Part shown: piece by piece, positions 26,420-34,734 of the stretch
Numbering within the stretch: the stretch's first letter is position 1
Layout: the number at the start of each line of letters is the position of its first letter
Assembly (NCBI RefSeq): GCF_003813775.1
Contig: NZ_RPDH01000002.1
Coordinates: 868,001 to 932,000 of the forward strand
Direction: 5' to 3'
DNA length: 64,000 nt
DNA from: Chitinophaga lutea
Lineage (GTDB): Bacteria; Bacteroidota; Bacteroidia; Chitinophagales; Chitinophagaceae
Made by a program: the position numbers and the translations under genes
The notes under the pieces: model-generated
The model's input: the letters and a program-made list of their open reading frames with translations, nothing else
The model's database searches: none
Told to the model about the DNA's origin: nothing

Positions 26420-27199
26420 ATGAACATTCATTTTTATAAATACCAGGGCACCGGCAACGATTTTGTAATAGTAGACAACCGTAACGGCGAATACAGCCAG
26501 CTGACCACCGCGCAGATCGCCCATTTGTGCGACCGCCGCTTCGGCATCGGGGCAGACGGGCTGATGATGCTGGAAAACGACCCCGCGTACGATTTCCGCA
26601 TGAAATACTACAACGCAGACGGCCGCGAAGGCAGCATGTGCGGCAACGGCGGCCGCTGCCTCACCGCTTTTGCCCGCCAGATGGGTATCGATAAAAAAGA
26701 TCTCCGGTTCATCGCTGTAGACGGCCCCCATGAAGCCAGCTTCCGCGATAACGGCTGGGTCAACCTCAAAATGCAGGACGTCAACACCGTAGAGATCGGA
26801 AACATGTATTTTTATCTCAATACGGGCTCCCCCCACTTCGTGAAATTCGTGTCTGACGTGCAGGAAGTGGACGTATACCAACAGGGCCGCGAAATCCGTT
26901 ATAATGAAAGGTTTGCGGCGGAAGGCACCAATGTGAACTTCGTACAGGAGGTCGACAACGGCATTTTCGTACGCACTTACGAACGCGGCGTGGAAGACGA
27001 GACCTATTCCTGCGGTACCGGCGTTACGGCCGCCGCACTCACCGCCGCCCCGGCCGAACCGGGCGAGTATAACATCCCCGTCGAAACCCTCGGCGGCCAC
27101 CTGGAAATCACCTTCACCCGCACGGGCGAACGCAGTTTCTCGGACATCTGGTTATGCGGCCCCGCCACCCTCGTATTTGAAGGAAATATTAAAATTTAG
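26420..27199 (+). CDS. dapF: Diaminopimelate epimerase
   Basis: A 259-residue enzyme that converts LL- to meso-diaminopimelate for lysine and peptidoglycan synthesis. The N-terminus YKYQGTGNDFVIVDNR and the two catalytic cysteines are in place: Cys74 in SMCGNGGRC and Cys198 in YSCGTGV. The segment EGTNVNFVQ and ARTYERG-like FVRTYERGVEDET also match. Length is close to normal (about 275 in E. coli). It is transcribed from its own consensus promoter, with almost no leader; corA follows with a separate -7 box. Confidence 0.97.
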   Translation: MNIHFYKYQGTGNDFVIVDNRNGEYSQLTTAQIAHLCDRRFGIGADGLMMLENDPAYDFRMKYYNADGREGSMCGNGGRCLTAFARQMGIDKKDLRFIAVDGPHEASFRDNGWVNLKMQDVNTVEIGNMYFYLNTGSPHFVKFVSDVQEVDVYQQGREIRYNERFAAEGTNVNFVQEVDNGIFVRTYERGVEDETYSCGTGVTAAALTAAPAEPGEYNIPVETLGGHLEITFTRTGERSFSDIWLCGPATLVFEGNIKI

Positions 27200-27240
27200 T
27201 CCGCCGGCTGTTGGTTGTGACTTGCTTTCATTAATTCCAC

Positions 27241-27248
27241 TACCTTTG
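27241..27248 (+). promoter_or_regulatory. Candidate -7 box for corA
   Basis: TACCTTTG matches TAnnTTTG and lies 7 bases before the ATG. Nearby TTG triplets are 16 and 23 bases away rather than 19. Confidence 0.5.
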
Positions 27249-27255
27249 CGCCCGG

Positions 27256-28194
27256 ATGATCCAGTACTTCAAAAATATAGATGCCCGCACGGTAGCCATC
27301 GAACAGCCGGAAAACGGCGCATGGGTGAATATTACCCCGCCTCTCAAACAGGCCGAATTCGAACAGCTGGCGGAGGAGCTGGATATTCCCCTGGACTTCC
27401 TGACAGACTCCCTCGACATCGATGAAAAAAGCCGTTTTGAACTGGAGGACAATGTAAAGCTCATCGTTATCAAGACCCCCACGGAAAACAACTCCATCAA
27501 CGAAAGCGATGCCTACTACATTACCATCCCCATCGTAATCATCCTCACCCACAACCAGATCGTTACCGTTAACTCCTTCGACAACGCCGCCATCAAAAAA
27601 TTCCTCAACACCTTCCACAACCGCCACCCCGAAAAGCGGAACATGATGGTGCTGAAAGTATTCGAAAAAGTGGTCATGAACTTCCTCGATTACCTCAAAG
27701 AGATCAATCAGCGCCGCAACCTGCTGGAACAAAAGCTGTACGACTCCAACCGGAACGAGGAACTGCTGTACCTGATGCGCATCCAGAAAAGCCTGGTGTA
27801 TTTCGTAACGGCCCTGCGCAGCAACGAACTGCTGCTCATGAAACTGGAACGCACCAACTTCATGGGCCTCAACGACGATGAGAAGGAATTCCTGCACGAC
27901 CTGATCGTAGATACCTCACAGGCTCTCGAGATGGCCAACATCTACACCAACATCCTCAGCAGCACCATGGATGCTTTCGCCAGCATCATTTCCAATAACC
28001 TCAACTTCGTGATGAAGCGCCTCACCTCCATCACCATCGTACTCACCCTGCCCGTACTCGTGGCCAGCATTTACGGCATGAACGTGGAAATACCATACGC
28101 GCACTCGCGGTACGCGTTTTATATCCCCGTTACGATCGCAATCGTGACCGCCGTAGTAATGAGCTGGTATTTTATGAAGAAGAAGTGGTTTTGA
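27256..28194 (+). CDS. corA: CorA-family magnesium/divalent cation transporter
   Basis: A 312-residue protein: an N-terminal cytoplasmic funnel domain, a long stalk helix (about 170-250), then two C-terminal membrane helices. The pore signature Gly274-Met275-Asn276 (YGMN) ends the first helix and the short basic tail KKKWF follows the second. Family knowledge: CorA forms pentamers that admit Mg2+ (or Co2+/Ni2+). Length and order are normal. It stands alone with a -7 box directly before the start. Confidence 0.95.
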   Translation: MIQYFKNIDARTVAIEQPENGAWVNITPPLKQAEFEQLAEELDIPLDFLTDSLDIDEKSRFELEDNVKLIVIKTPTENNSINESDAYYITIPIVIILTHNQIVTVNSFDNAAIKKFLNTFHNRHPEKRNMMVLKVFEKVVMNFLDYLKEINQRRNLLEQKLYDSNRNEELLYLMRIQKSLVYFVTALRSNELLLMKLERTNFMGLNDDEKEFLHDLIVDTSQALEMANIYTNILSSTMDAFASIISNNLNFVMKRLTSITIVLTLPVLVASIYGMNVEIPYAHSRYAFYIPVTIAIVTAVVMSWYFMKKKWF

Positions 28195-28337
28195 TTCCAG
28201 GGTAATTTTCTGAAGCCTCCCATCGCATACCTTTTATCCATGGCAGTTTTCCATGTTGCCGCTGCTTTATCCGCCAGCCATATGCATTGCTGTTTCAATA
28301 ACCCGCGCCGGAGCAGCTATCCTTATTCCGAAACGGC

Positions 28338-28443
28338 CCCGGATGCAGACGACACCCTCAGTATTTCTTTTTCATGAAAGCAGCCCTCCACATTTCAAAT
28401 CAGCCCGGACGCAGGCAACACCCTCAATATTTCCTTTTCACGA
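28338..28443. repeat. 40-bp direct repeat duplicating the NUDIX gene 3' end
   Basis: Copies at 28338-28377 and 28404-28443 agree at 34 of 40 positions by eye, and all six differences are transitions. The right copy contains the last codons and stop of the NUDIX gene (minus strand); the left copy lies just beyond that stop. Confidence 0.8.
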
Positions 28444-28873
28444 TATCCGCGAGTACTTTATCGATCGGCAGGGTCACCGCCTCAGCGGAAAAGGCATCCC
28501 AATCCACCCACCGCACGCCTTCCACCTGCGTGGCCCCTTCGGGTATTTCGAAACCGAACGGCTTTTCCAGTACAGTGGCGGTAAAGGGCGACAGCGGCCG
28601 GACGAGATAATATATGGAGATGATCTGGTTCACGTCGTCGAATGCCGATATCTGGAAAAAATCAGTGGTGTAGATGTGCTCCACCACTTCAATGTCCTGG
28701 TTCAGTTCTTCCTTCCATTCCCGCACCATACATTCCAGGGTGCCTTCGCCGAACTCCAGTCCTCCCCCGGGAAATTTGGTATAATACCCGCCCCGGATAT
28801 ATTCATCGCTTACCAGCACCTGCTTCTGCTCGTTGAACATGATGCCGTAAACCCTTACGGTAAATTTTGACAT
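28424..28873 (-). CDS. NUDIX hydrolase
   Basis: A 149-residue protein. The Nudix box is GLEFGEG...REWKEEL with a near-complete GX5EX7REUXEEXGU pattern; the late Gly is replaced by Asn. GYYTKFPGGG precedes it and is usual for the family. It should hydrolyse a nucleoside-diphosphate-linked compound in the cytoplasm. It is the third gene of a minus-strand unit after a small membrane protein and a YhhQ-type transporter, 15 bases behind the latter. A diverged copy of its 3' end lies just downstream. Confidence 0.9.
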   Translation of the reverse strand: MSKFTVRVYGIMFNEQKQVLVSDEYIRGGYYTKFPGGGLEFGEGTLECMVREWKEELNQDIEVVEHIYTTDFFQISAFDDVNQIISIYYLVRPLSPFTATVLEKPFGFEIPEGATQVEGVRWVDWDAFSAEAVTLPIDKVLADIVKRKY

Positions 28874-28888
28874 AGTAATATTTGCTGT

Positions 28889-29686
28889 TTATCGTTTCAT
28901 GGCGGCCAGCCGCATTTCTCCCGCCTTTTCGGGGCCGAGGTACCGTTCGATCATACCGTGCACCCAATAGATGACGGGCGTTAACAGGATGGCCACCGTA
29001 AATTTATAGATATAATTGATGACGCATACGCTGAGCACCAGGCCCATGCTCCAGACTTCGTTCCCGTCCGGGTTATAGATGCTGGGCGCGAGGCGGAAGG
29101 CCACGAACAGCACCACAAAACTGTCGATCAGCTGTGAAATGAGCGTGGAGCCTGTGGCGCGCAGCCAGATCTTTTTTTCGCCAGTCACCTCCTTGATGCG
29201 GTGAAACGTGAACACGTCCACCAGTTGCCCGATCAGGAAAGCGATCACGGAAGCGATGATGATGTAGGAGCTTTGCCCGAGTATCTGTCCGTATGCGGCA
29301 TCCATATCCGGCACGCCCGACTTCACTTTCATGGTCACAAAAAAGCTGGCGGGCGAGAGCTGGATCGCGAAATAGAAAACGAGAAAGGCGAAAATGATCA
29401 GTATCACGGTGAGATAGGATAAAAAGCGCACGCCTTTCATGCCGTAATATTCATTGATGATGTCGGTCATGATGAACACCACCGGCCAGAGCAGCACCCC
29501 GGCTGTCATATTGAAGCTGTAGGGGTCGCCGAGAATCATCAGGTTGGCGGGAGCAAAACCGAGGGTAGCTTCCAGCGAAAATATCTTGACGCCGATGATT
29601 TCGGCGATGAGCGCATTGGCCACAAAAAAACCGCTCAGGATGATGAACAGTTTGGTCGGTTTATCTTTCAGGATATTGATGATCAT
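28889..29686 (-). CDS. Queuosine-precursor transporter (YhhQ/VUT family)
   Basis: A 265-residue membrane protein with about six helices. The family signatures are the N-terminal NALIAEIIGVKIF, DIINEYYG after the third helix, and RATGSTLISQLIDSFVVL. Family knowledge: these proteins import preQ0/preQ1 or queuine for tRNA modification. Its start overlaps the stop of a small upstream membrane gene by ATGA, and a NUDIX gene follows after 15 bases. I saw no preQ1 riboswitch in the short upstream region. Confidence 0.88.
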   Translation of the reverse strand: MIINILKDKPTKLFIILSGFFVANALIAEIIGVKIFSLEATLGFAPANLMILGDPYSFNMTAGVLLWPVVFIMTDIINEYYGMKGVRFLSYLTVILIIFAFLVFYFAIQLSPASFFVTMKVKSGVPDMDAAYGQILGQSSYIIIASVIAFLIGQLVDVFTFHRIKEVTGEKKIWLRATGSTLISQLIDSFVVLFVAFRLAPSIYNPDGNEVWSMGLVLSVCVINYIYKFTVAILLTPVIYWVHGMIERYLGPEKAGEMRLAAMKR

Positions 29687-29967
29687 GATATGAAGAGTTC
29701 CAGTTGAAGGAGCAAGATAATAACATTCAAAATAAATATATACGGATGTACGTTAGCCCATTGTACCTTGCGGGCCAGCAGCAGGATGGCGGTCAGCAGG
29801 ATGGTGATGATATTGAGGGGCGCCGCCACCACGCCGCCAAGTACCATGATGTGTTTCACCACCTGTTCCCAGGTATCGCTATAATCCAGCATCCTGATCA
29901 CAAAGCCGACCAAATAACAGCAATTACAGATAAAGCTCAACTTTATCAGGAACCGAAGCCAACTCAT
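29683..29967 (-). CDS. Small membrane protein of unknown function
   Basis: A 94-residue protein with about three hydrophobic segments (LIKLSFICNCCYLVGFVI, VVAAPLNIITILLTAILLL, YIFILNVIILLLQLELFI). It has no recognised family. The ATGA overlap with the transporter gene shows tight coupling, so it may be an accessory subunit, but this is inference from position. It is divergent from the YfhO gene, leaving a 62-base shared promoter region. Confidence 0.75.
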   Translation of the reverse strand: MSWLRFLIKLSFICNCCYLVGFVIRMLDYSDTWEQVVKHIMVLGGVVAAPLNIITILLTAILLLARKVQWANVHPYIFILNVIILLLQLELFIS

Positions 29968-30029
29968 ATTGAAATTTCGGATAAAATACAGTTATTTTGG
30001 ATTCTTTAAAACTAAATCTGTTTTACCCG

Positions 30030-32498
30030 ATGAAGCAAAACTGGCAAAAAGCCATTCTCCCGCATGTGTATGCCATCCTCATCTTCCTGGGGCTTGCATT
30101 TCTATTCTGCAGCCCTGTACTGGAGGGGCTGGAGCTGAGGCAGAACGATACGGTACAATGGCAGGCCATGTCGCAGGAGGCCCGTGCATACAAGGAAGCG
30201 ACCGGTATCGATCCGCTGTGGACCAATGCCATGTTCGGGGGGATGCCCACGTACCAGATCTTTATGGCGCAGGACAACTACACGTATTTCCTGCACCAGA
30301 TACTGACGCTGGGGCTGCCCAAACCGGTGAATTTCTTTTTCCTGGCGATGGTAGGCTTTTACATCCTGCTGTCTGTAATGGGTTTCCGCCACTGGGTGAA
30401 TGTGATCGGCGCCATTGCGTTCGGGTTCGCATCGTATACCCCTATCATCATATCGGCGGGGCACGATACCAAGATGTTCACCATCGCCTACATCGCACCC
30501 ATGCTGGCCGGCATCCTGCTGACCTACCGGGGTAAATACTGGATAGGCGGCGTAATTACGTGTATCACCCTCGCGCTGATGACCACTTCGGGCCATTACC
30601 AGATACTGTATTACATGTTGCTGGTGTGCCTGATCATCGGCATCGTTTACGTGGTGCATGCCGTTCGCACCAAACAGGTAAAAAACGTCGTAAGCGCCAC
30701 GGCCGTATTGATCGTTGCCGGCGCCTTGTCCGTATTACCGTCCACCGTCAACATCTGGACCACCTCCGAATATTCCAAATACACCATGCGCGGCGGCCAT
30801 TCGGAGCTGACGCCGGAACCGGGAAAAGAAGGCGATAAAAGCGCCGGCGGCCTCGATAAAAGTTATGCTTTCAACTGGAGCCAGGGCATCACCGAAACCT
30901 TCACCATCCTGGCCCCGAACCTGTATGGCGGCCCTTCCCGCGGCCCGCTGTCCAGCTCCAGTCACACTTATAAAGCACTGACCAATCTCGGCGTACCGGC
31001 CAACCAGGCCGACCAGATCGCCGCCAATTCGCTCCGCTACTGGGGCGACCAGCCGATGGTAGACGGCGGCATCTATTGGGGGGCCGTGATCATCTTCCTG
31101 TTCGTGCTCGCATTATTCATCGTCCGGGATTTCAATAAATGGTGGATAGTGGCGGCCTGCGTGCTGGGCGTGTTCCTGGCCTGGGGTGACAACTTCAGCA
31201 TGTTCAACTACTTCCTGTTCGATTACCTGCCCATGTATAACAAGTTCCGCGCACCGTCGCAGGCATTGATCATACCGCAGGTACTGGTGCCCTTCCTCGC
31301 CTGCTGGGCGCTCAACGATGTGGTGACCGGGAAAGTGGACAAAGCGGAACTGCTCAAAAAACTCAAATTATCGTTCTATATCACCGGCGGCCTCTGCCTG
31401 CTGTTTGTGCTGGGCTCTTTCGGCATGTTCGAATTCACATCCGCCCAGGACGTTGCCAGGATGAACTACGAACAGATGACCGGCAACAACAAAGAGGTGG
31501 TGGACACGCTGATGAAGGCGATGATCGAGGACCGTGCGTCCCTGCTCCGCATAGACGCCCTGCGCAGCCTGGCGATCATTGCCGTGGCTTTTGTGCTCCT
31601 CTGGGCGCTGCTGCAGCAAAAAGTGAAACCCGCATTGTTCTTCGCCGCGATGGCCGCGCTCGTTGCCATCGACCAGATACCGGTGGCGCATCGTTACCTG
31701 AATAAAGACAACTATGTAACGCCGCGCGATTACAGCGGTATCTTTGCACCCAGCCAGGTGGACCTGGCGATCAAGCAGGACAAAGACCCCTATTATCGTG
31801 TATTCAATACTGTTAATTTCCAGGATGCTCTGAACTCCTACCACCACAAAGCCGTTGGCGGCTACAGCCCGGTGAAACTGGCGCTGTACCAGGATCTGAT
31901 CGACCGCCAGATTTCAAAAGGCAACCCCAACGTGCTGAACATGCTGAATACCAAATATGTGATCTTCGCAGACCAGCAGGGTCAGCTGGCCTACCAGCAA
32001 AACCCCGGTGCGCTGGGCAATGCCTGGTTCGTAGACAGCCTCGTGTGGGCCAGGAATGCCGACCAGGAAATGAAAACGCTCGACAGCCTCCCGACGGCAC
32101 ACGCCGCCGTGGCCGATGAGCGCTTCAAGACGGTACTGGGCGATTTCAAACCCGCCAAAGATTCCTCCAGCCGCATACAGCTCACGCAATACGGGCTGAA
32201 CCAGCTCAACTACACCAGTTCCAACGCCAAAGAAGGCCTGGCTGTATTCTCCGACGTGTATTACCCTGCCGGCTGGAATGTGTATATCGACGGCAAGAAA
32301 GGAGAAATTGCACGGGTGAACTACCTTCTGCGCGGTGTGAAAATTCCCGCGGGCGAGCACAAGATCGAAATGAAATTCGAGCCCCGCTCCTACCAGCTGG
32401 GCAATACCATCTCCCGCTGGTCGTCTGTGCTGATTTTGCTGCTGCTGGCCGGCGCATTGGCCAACGAAGCAAGGAAACAACGGAAAGTAGCCGCATAA
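30030..32498 (+). CDS. YfhO-family multi-pass membrane protein (GT-C-like)
   Basis: A 822-residue protein starting at MKQNWQKAILPHVYAI (ATG); an upstream TTG is less likely. More than ten membrane helices occupy about residues 10-550, including GFASYTPIIISAGHDTKM and FDYLPMYNKFRAPSQALI, both strongly conserved in YfhO proteins. A soluble beta-rich domain (about 555-790) contains VVFSDVYYPAGWNVYID-like AVFSDVYYPAGWNVYIDG, and a last helix precedes the basic tail. YfhO of Gram-positives glycosylates lipoteichoic acid; in Bacteroidota the acceptor is unknown. A bidirectional-type terminator follows. Confidence 0.87.
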   Translation: MKQNWQKAILPHVYAILIFLGLAFLFCSPVLEGLELRQNDTVQWQAMSQEARAYKEATGIDPLWTNAMFGGMPTYQIFMAQDNYTYFLHQILTLGLPKPVNFFFLAMVGFYILLSVMGFRHWVNVIGAIAFGFASYTPIIISAGHDTKMFTIAYIAPMLAGILLTYRGKYWIGGVITCITLALMTTSGHYQILYYMLLVCLIIGIVYVVHAVRTKQVKNVVSATAVLIVAGALSVLPSTVNIWTTSEYSKYTMRGGHSELTPEPGKEGDKSAGGLDKSYAFNWSQGITETFTILAPNLYGGPSRGPLSSSSHTYKALTNLGVPANQADQIAANSLRYWGDQPMVDGGIYWGAVIIFLFVLALFIVRDFNKWWIVAACVLGVFLAWGDNFSMFNYFLFDYLPMYNKFRAPSQALIIPQVLVPFLACWALNDVVTGKVDKAELLKKLKLSFYITGGLCLLFVLGSFGMFEFTSAQDVARMNYEQMTGNNKEVVDTLMKAMIEDRASLLRIDALRSLAIIAVAFVLLWALLQQKVKPALFFAAMAALVAIDQIPVAHRYLNKDNYVTPRDYSGIFAPSQVDLAIKQDKDPYYRVFNTVNFQDALNSYHHKAVGGYSPVKLALYQDLIDRQISKGNPNVLNMLNTKYVIFADQQGQLAYQQNPGALGNAWFVDSLVWARNADQEMKTLDSLPTAHAAVADERFKTVLGDFKPAKDSSSRIQLTQYGLNQLNYTSSNAKEGLAVFSDVYYPAGWNVYIDGKKGEIARVNYLLRGVKIPAGEHKIEMKFEPRSYQLGNTISRWSSVLILLLLAGALANEARKQRKVAA

Positions 32499-32514
32499 GT
32501 GCGGTTGACATCAT

Positions 32515-32551
32515 AAAAAAGGGGCTGTATCAAAAATACAGCCCCTTTTTT
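32515..32551. terminator. Terminator between convergent genes, part of dispersed repeat copy 1
   Basis: A 16-bp perfect stem with AAAAAAGGGGCTGTAT and its complement around a 5-base loop, ending in T6 on the plus strand and likewise on the minus strand. It serves the YfhO gene and possibly the esterase gene. Confidence 0.9.
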
Positions 32552-32602
32552 ATCCGGGTACCTGACGGAGCCAGACAATTATTTCAAGCGATTCTCAACG
32601 CC
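32520..32602. repeat. Dispersed 83-bp terminator-linked repeat, copy 1
   Basis: It shares the order GGGCTGTAT hairpin, T run, TATCCGGGyACCTG, a variable part, and CAAGCGATnCTCAnCGCC with the element at 46314-46395. Total lengths are almost equal (83 and 82 bases). Confidence 0.7.
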
Positions 32603-32606
32603 TTCT

Positions 32607-33524
32607 TTATGGCACATATTGCCGGAAAAATGCATCGGTTTCATTAAGCACCTGTTCCCAGTTGCCGGGTTTACTGAAACCGTGGTCGGCGCCGGCGATT
32701 TCTACATGCCGGTTCGGTATCTTCTTCGTGTTGAGCGCGTTGGTGAAGGCTTCGTACAATATCTTGCTGACGTCGGGCATGTTGAACAATTCGTTGTTTT
32801 CGGGGCGGACATTGAGCGTGGGTTTGATGCTCCCTCCGCTGGCCACAATCCAGTACGGGCTTACGGCCATGTAGGCGAGTTTGTTGGCGTTTTTAGGTTC
32901 GTGGCCGATGGCGCGGTAATACACTTCCACGAGGCGCGGGTCCATCTGGCTGAACTGGGATTCGTCCTGGAAGCTGAAGTCCGTTGCACCCGCCCAGTTG
33001 GCGGCCGCTTTCACCAGTCCACCTTCGTTCATGCCGTTGTATGCGTACAGCATGGCCAGCGTGGCGCCGGCACTATGCCCGGCAATGGCCCAGCGGGTGT
33101 TGCTGACGTTCCATTCCCCTGTTTTGGCCAGGGCAGCCTGTATGGCAGTGTGCACGTCGTGCAGCTGCTCGGTGATGCGGATGCTGCTGGGTTTGTGAAC
33201 GAGCGGTGTCTGGAAGAGGCCCGTCGTGTCTACCAGGCGGTAATTGACGTTGACGACGGCATATCCCTTCCCGGAGAACCGCTGCATATGCGGGTGCACG
33301 TCCGCCTTATCGCCCGCCACGAAACCGCCGCCATGCAGGAATACCACCACCGGCGTCTGGGCCGTGCGGCCCGGCGGCAGGTATACGTCCATTTGCTGGC
33401 GGGCATCGGCGCCGTAGGCAACGTTCGGTATGAGGGTGACGCCGTCGCCTTCGTTGTTATCGTCTTTATTACAAGCAGGAAGGATGATTGCAGCCATACA
33501 AAGCGTGAATAAAATGTTCCGCAT
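32607..33524 (-). CDS. Alpha/beta hydrolase lipoprotein (BD-FAE/carboxylesterase-like)
   Basis: A 305-residue protein. The start MRNILFTLCMAAIILPAC gives a lipobox with Cys18; an 11-codon upstream extension is open but unlikely. The oxyanion motif HGGGF is at 64-68, the nucleophile elbow GHSAG has Ser151, and the C-terminal AGADHGF supplies the His. This is the hormone-sensitive-lipase/feruloyl-esterase type, which removes acyl groups, perhaps from glycans. It is lipid-anchored in the envelope. It lies downstream of the glycosyltransferase genes on the same strand. Confidence 0.88.
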   Translation of the reverse strand: MRNILFTLCMAAIILPACNKDDNNEGDGVTLIPNVAYGADARQQMDVYLPPGRTAQTPVVVFLHGGGFVAGDKADVHPHMQRFSGKGYAVVNVNYRLVDTTGLFQTPLVHKPSSIRITEQLHDVHTAIQAALAKTGEWNVSNTRWAIAGHSAGATLAMLYAYNGMNEGGLVKAAANWAGATDFSFQDESQFSQMDPRLVEVYYRAIGHEPKNANKLAYMAVSPYWIVASGGSIKPTLNVRPENNELFNMPDVSKILYEAFTNALNTKKIPNRHVEIAGADHGFSKPGNWEQVLNETDAFFRQYVP

Positions 33525-33572
33525 GGTACCTTTATTTGTACAGGCGTCATCCCCCAAAAAAGGTGCCGGAAG

Positions 33573-34490
33573 CTAATACCACAACCTGGCCTCTACCCGC
33601 TTCAGATAGGTCTTTGCCGCCGCACCCAGCGGCGTACGGCTTTCCTTTCCGGGAATGCGCCGTATTTCGCGCCAGCCGCTGAACCATTCTTTCCAGTTCC
33701 ACGCCGTTTTTTGGAGGAATTCCAGCGACCACATGAAAGCCGTGCTGTAGAAAAACGGTTTGGGCAGGTAGCGGTAAGCCACCTTGCTTTTGTTGATCCA
33801 GAGCATTTTCATTTTGGTCATATGCGGTGTGCGGCCGAGGGGCGATTCGTTGTGCAGCACCACGATGGAAGCGTCGTATGCGATACTGTACCCCTGCTCG
33901 ATGGCGCGGTAGGTAAGATCATATTCTTCCATGCCGTAGAAAAAATCAACGGGGTAAATACCGGCTTTATCGTACACGGCTTTGAGGATGGCATGCCCGC
34001 AGCCGATGAAATACGGGGCCAGGAAGGATATTTTATGCTGATATTTTTCAAACTGCTTATGCGGGAAGGCGTTGACCTGCATTTGCCCGGTGCTGGCGTA
34101 CAGCACTTTAAAGCACAGGATGCCCGTGTGGTTATCCCGGAGGAAGGGCGATTCGAACGCCGCCACGATCTGCTGCAAGGCGGTGTTATCGCGGAAAGCG
34201 GCATCATCGTCGATGGTGACCAGTATGGGCGCCGTGGCCATGGAGATGCCGAGGTTGCGGCCGCGCGCCACCCCGAGGTTTTCAGCTGAATAATGATAGC
34301 GGAAAGGAATACCGGGTGTGGATGCGATGAAGGCCTGTACCGCGCTGTAGTCCGCGGTGGAGGCGTTATTGATGATGATCACTTCCTGCAGCAGATCCGC
34401 CGCCCGCTGCTGCGAGGCGAGGTTCCGCACCAGGGCCAGCAGGTCGTCCGGCCGGTTGTAAGTGATGATGATGACCGATAGTTGTTTCAT
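33573..34490 (-). CDS. Family 2 glycosyltransferase
   Basis: A 305-residue protein beginning MKQLSVIIITYNRPDDLL, the standard GT-A start; the frame is open for 57 more codons upstream but these are made of intergenic repeats. The nucleotide-binding acidic region reads LVTIDDDAAF, and FFYGMEEYDLTYRAIEQGY carries the likely catalytic acidic residues. It transfers a sugar from a nucleotide donor to a surface glycan acceptor in the cytoplasm. The C-terminal basic part (about 240-305) may bind the membrane. Confidence 0.9.
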   Translation of the reverse strand: MKQLSVIIITYNRPDDLLALVRNLASQQRAADLLQEVIIINNASTADYSAVQAFIASTPGIPFRYHYSAENLGVARGRNLGISMATAPILVTIDDDAAFRDNTALQQIVAAFESPFLRDNHTGILCFKVLYASTGQMQVNAFPHKQFEKYQHKISFLAPYFIGCGHAILKAVYDKAGIYPVDFFYGMEEYDLTYRAIEQGYSIAYDASIVVLHNESPLGRTPHMTKMKMLWINKSKVAYRYLPKPFFYSTAFMWSLEFLQKTAWNWKEWFSGWREIRRIPGKESRTPLGAAAKTYLKRVEARLWY

Positions 34491-34532
34491 AGTTTGATAT
34501 TCACCGGCCGGTTCCGTCATCTGAAAGAAACG

Positions 34533-34734
34533 CTCCCGCCCGTTATCATCCGTTGTAATTGATTTTATCCGCTCCCGCCCGAACATGTTGTGATTTAAAT
34601 GAATGCCCGGTTGGTTCATATCTTTCGGCAGAAGCGAACGGTACGTCTCCCGCCCGAACATTCCCTATTCTAAAGGGATGCTCCACCACGGCGTCAGCCA
34701 TTCATGCCTTATCTTTCAGCAAAAGCGAACGGTA
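34533..34734. repeat. Cluster of short repeats between two glycosyltransferase genes, with echo of GT4 3' end
   Basis: CTCCCGCCCG occurs three times (34533, 34572, 34647), the last two followed by AACAT. A 24-base segment at 34620-34643 matches 34711-34734, inside the 3' end of the GT4 gene, at 22 of 24 positions. The copy lies just beyond that gene's stop. Confidence 0.75.

Noticed and set aside
29969..29999. Possible promoter for the YfhO gene (TTG, 21 bases, TATTTTGG)
   Set aside because: The -7 half deviates from TAnnTTTG and the spacing is 21 rather than 19.
29687..30029. preQ1 riboswitch upstream of the YhhQ-type transporter
   Set aside because: The transporter's upstream gene overlaps its start and the 62-base divergent gap shows no preQ1-type pseudoknot pattern that I can see.
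34491..34661. Longer N-terminus for the GT2 enzyme at 33573-34490
   Set aside because: The extra 57 codons are intergenic repeat sequence, and the GT-A fold starts at the ATG at 34490.
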